From Planctomycetota bacterium (lineage in GTDB: Bacteria > Planctomycetota > Phycisphaerae > FEN-1346), in NCBI GenBank assembly GCA_026386995.1, contig JAPLMO010000023.1, positions 1 to 8,639 of the forward strand: DNA of 8,639 bases, in the 5' to 3' direction. This document shows, one piece after another, positions 6,968 to 8,639 of the stretch. The first letter of the stretch is position 1; the number at the start of each line of letters is the position of its first letter. Position numbers and translations under genes: made by a program. The notes below the pieces were generated by a model. It had not been told where the DNA came from. It made no database searches and saw nothing but the letters and a program-made list of their open reading frames with translations.

Positions 6968-8173
6968 TCACCCGCCCAGCATCTGCGTCCACGTGGTGTT
7001 GAAGTTCCCCAGGCCCATGCGGCTGTGCGACCCCATCATGTTCTTCAGGTGCCCCGGGCTGTGCCACCACTGCATGATCGTGGCTGTGCCGCTGGAGGAA
7101 CCGGCGGCGATGTTCTCTGCCCCGGCGCTGGTGCCGAAGTTCTTGGCGCGGTCCCAGGGGGTTTTCTTTCCAGCCACGGGCGATTCGTGCGCGAAGAATT
7201 TCTTTTCGGTCATGTCCTTGGAGTGATCGCGGCCGGCGTCGCACAGGCGAGTGTCGATGGCGCACGGCCCCAGGCCCGCCAGCAGCCGCACCTGGTTGAA
7301 GAACCGGATGCCCTTGGCCTCCTCATGCTGGATCTTCAATTCCAGGGGGACGTTGTCGAGGAGCACCTTGCGGGCCTTGTCGTCGGCCGCGATGACCAGG
7401 AGCGTGGCCACTTCTTCATCGGTCCGCACGGCATCCTCGAACTTCGGCGCCGCCATCGGAGCAGCAGTGCCCTCTTTAGCCGCCGGCGGAGCGCCCGCCT
7501 TGAACACCGCCGCCGGCTGGGCGTCGGCCAGGCGCTGGGCGAACCGGGCGAGGGCGGTCAGTTCGTCGCGCATTCTGCTGAGCGACTCGGCATCGGTGAG
7601 CACGGCTTCGGGCGTGACGAGCAACTTGCTCTTGAGTTCCTTCAGGGCCGGGTCGGCCTTCTCGACCACCATCTCTTTCGTCAGGTCGGCGCGGCTGACG
7701 GTGGATGTGATCGTCTGGCGCAGGGCCTCAATGTCCTGCGGCTTGACGTCCTTCAGTTGCGCCCGCACCTTCTGCTGCACCTCCTTGTAGAACGCCTGCC
7801 GGTACTTTGGCTGGAGGGGGGCCATCTCGGCCTGCACGGCCGCCAGGACACACGTGACAGCCGTGCCGCCGAGTTCGATGGCGCGGTCGACGACGGCCTT
7901 GCGCCCCTCGGCATCGCCCTTCTTCTTGCGGAACTGAACGGGCAGGTCGGCGATCTCGCGCTTCAGGTCGGCAGCGGTCTTCTTGTCGGCGGACGGCGAG
8001 GCCGGGTCGGTGGTCGGCGCGGTTGTTGGCGTCGGCGGCGGGGCGACTTTCGGCGGAATCCTGAGTTGCCCTGCGGCAGGCAACGCCACACCGGCGAGGA
8101 TCGCCGCCGCCATGAGCCACCTCGTGCGTGTGCGCCGCGTTTCGGTTGCTGCGTGCGCCATGGATTTCTTCAT
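6968..8173 (-). CDS. Secreted CAP/SCP-like domain protein with helical N-terminal region
   Basis: 401 residues from ATG 8173 (MKKSMAHAAT). Residues 1-36 hold a basic stretch and a hydrophobic segment WLMAAAILAGVALPAAG, a signal peptide. A Pro/Thr-rich linker (38-60) follows, then a long charged helical region (about 64-225) and an Ala/Pro linker. The C-terminal CAP domain (about 280-401) has FFNQVRLLAGLGP, the DHSKDM helix with His317, FAHESPVAGKKTPWDRAKNF, GAENIA with Glu353, WWHSPGHLKNMM with His375, and WTQMLG at the end. These histidines and acids are the conserved cavity residues of CAP (PF00188) proteins. Biochemical activity of bacterial CAP proteins is mostly unsettled, so an envelope or extracellular role is all I would claim. 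ATG 8203 is an alternative start but has no ribosome site; GGGGGA lies 9 nt before 8173. Repeat copy C supplies a likely promoter about 98 nt upstream. Confidence 0.9.
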   Translation of the reverse strand: MKKSMAHAATETRRTRTRWLMAAAILAGVALPAAGQLRIPPKVAPPPTPTTAPTTDPASPSADKKTAADLKREIADLPVQFRKKKGDAEGRKAVVDRAIELGGTAVTCVLAAVQAEMAPLQPKYRQAFYKEVQQKVRAQLKDVKPQDIEALRQTITSTVSRADLTKEMVVEKADPALKELKSKLLVTPEAVLTDAESLSRMRDELTALARFAQRLADAQPAAVFKAGAPPAAKEGTAAPMAAPKFEDAVRTDEEVATLLVIAADDKARKVLLDNVPLELKIQHEEAKGIRFFNQVRLLAGLGPCAIDTRLCDAGRDHSKDMTEKKFFAHESPVAGKKTPWDRAKNFGTSAGAENIAAGSSSGTATIMQWWHSPGHLKNMMGSHSRMGLGNFNTTWTQMLGG

Positions 8174-8261
8174 AGGGCGACGTCCCCCGACCTTAGCGGA
8201 CATCGCAATGGTTATACGAACCCCGGAGAAGAAGGGCGGAGGGAAAGACTGTTCCTCCTAA

Positions 8262-8310
8262 GTATTCCGTCCGCCTTATTCTACAAGCACTTACGTCTCT
8301 TGTCTGCCCC
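8262..8310 (-). repeat. 49-bp repeated promoter-like element, copy C
   Basis: Partner of 6731-6779 (46 of 49 identical); similarity to copy A continues a little further, through AGGAGG at 8254-8259. It lies between the IS110 remnant and the CAP gene. Its ADKRRKCL-TAG reading is in the same frame as the transposase start at 8385. Confidence 0.88.
8278..8306 (-). promoter_or_regulatory. Sigma70-like promoter in repeat copy C, reading into the CAP gene
   Basis: CAGACA (8301-8306), a 17-bp spacer and TAGAAT (8278-8283) on the minus strand. Transcription from about 8271 would give a leader of about 98 nt for the CAP gene start at 8173. Confidence 0.5.
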
Positions 8311-8319
8311 CTCGCTGTG

Positions 8320-8385
8320 CTAGATGCTGAACTTACGGTGGACATCCATCCCGCCGTACGCTACACTCGCATACTGCTTTCTCAT
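8320..8385 (-). mobile_element. IS110-family transposase N-terminal remnant (21 codons)
   Basis: ATG 8385 with AAGGAAG a few bases upstream encodes MRKQYASVAYGGMDVHRKFS and one more residue, then TAG at 8320-8322. The GxDVHxKFS block is the first catalytic segment of the DEDD (RuvC-like) domain of IS110-type transposases, here GMDVHRKFS. Full proteins of this family run to several hundred residues, so this is a stub. The same frame continues past the TAG as HSEGADKRRKCL to a second TAG inside repeat copy C, suggesting an internally deleted element. I see no other part of the transposase in the window. The short length limits confidence. Confidence 0.6.
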
Positions 8386-8473
8386 GGCTGCTTCCTTTCC
8401 GTCCCTTGGTTCACGAATACCCAAGAGACACCACGGTTGGTGGCAGCCTTACGTGAGATTACGGAGATGCGCC
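8386..8473. other. Upstream region of the zinc-ribbon gene
   Basis: No convincing promoter hexamers are visible on the plus strand. A short hairpin CACCA-CGGT-TGGTG occurs in the leader of the zinc-ribbon gene. The stretch also holds whatever is left of the IS110 5' flank. Confidence 0.3.
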
Positions 8474-8639
8474 ATGGGCGTCGTCATACGGTGTCCGAAG
8501 TGCCGGCAGTTGTTCGAGGCTGTGGACCCCGGTCCAGAGGGTCGGGTCCAATGCCCCCGTTGCCAGCAGCGGCTGAGATGGCCTGCGAAGGCTCCGGAAG
8601 CGGAACCCCCGGCCCCGGCGGAGAACTTTGCCCCCGTCA
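8474..8639 (+). CDS. Zinc-ribbon protein, N-terminal part (runs off the right edge)
   Basis: ATG 8474 has GGAG (8463-8466) 7 nt upstream. The first residues are MGVVIRCPKCRQLFEAVDPG followed by VQCPRCQQRLRW, giving Cys7/Cys10 and Cys27/Cys30, a four-cysteine zinc ribbon of the MJ0042/FHA-like short type often found at the start of bacterial regulatory or membrane proteins. After the ribbon comes a Pro/Ala/Glu-rich linker (PAKAPEAEPPAPAE), which usually leads to a second domain beyond the window. It is the only gene on the plus strand and diverges from the CAP gene, with the IS110 remnant and repeat copy C in the 300 bp between. Function cannot be named from 55 residues. Confidence 0.72.
   Translation, partial: MGVVIRCPKCRQLFEAVDPGPEGRVQCPRCQQRLRWPAKAPEAEPPAPAENFAPV

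Noticed and set aside
8259..8293. Inverted repeat TAAGT...ACTTA within element C as a structural hallmark
   Set aside because: The pairing is lost in copies A and B, so it is not a conserved feature.
7025..8323. Plus-strand open frame of 432 codons opposite the CAP gene
   Set aside because: Arg/Gly/Leu-rich shadow composition, no domain, and the minus strand carries a complete CAP protein.

Overview
The window is a GC-rich (by eye), accessory-looking bacterial segment, probably from a member of the PVC superphylum and most likely a planctomycete. This rests on the mix of secreted carbohydrate-active proteins without SusC/SusD, a CxxC zinc-ribbon start of planctomycete style, a secreted CAP-domain protein and an IS110-type transposase remnant. 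The phylum call is inference. All but one of the genes are on the minus strand, so transcription runs from right to left.

Left half (1-4800): a three-gene saccharolytic operon. In transcription order it has a secreted SGNH-type sialate O-acetylesterase-like esterase (4800 to 3244), a secreted GH120 beta-xylosidase (GTG start at 3122, end 1281) and a secreted DUF5703 protein with a GH95/GH65-like architecture (1284 running off the left edge). The last two overlap by ATGA. The GH120 call is strong: both known catalytic carboxylates of the family are present at the right spacing. The likely joint role is deacetylation and exo-cleavage of acetylated xylo-oligosaccharides or a related hemicellulose outside the cytoplasm.

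Middle (4831-5702): an older operon made of a 57-residue coiled-coil protein, a non-canonical Smr-domain protein, and a secreted protein that is now broken. The broken gene keeps its ribosome binding site, its GTGA overlap with the Smr gene and its signal peptide, then meets two in-frame stops. An in-frame tail follows, ending just upstream of the esterase. The small ORF has not been described by length-limited ORF calling.

Right half (5795-8473): a 297-residue secreted protein of unknown family and a secreted CAP/SCP-like protein. Each is preceded by the same 49-bp element (46 of 49 bases identical), which carries a sigma70-like promoter (CAGACA, 17 bp, TAGAAT). A third, diverged copy lies inside the broken secreted gene. 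An 80-bp, 96% identical duplication of the start of the 57-residue gene sits between the CAP gene and the unknown secreted gene. An IS110 transposase start (21 codons) abuts the rightmost element and shares its reading frame.

Right edge (8474-8639): a divergent plus-strand gene starts with a CxxC/CxxC zinc ribbon and runs off the window. I see no tRNA, rRNA or CRISPR array.
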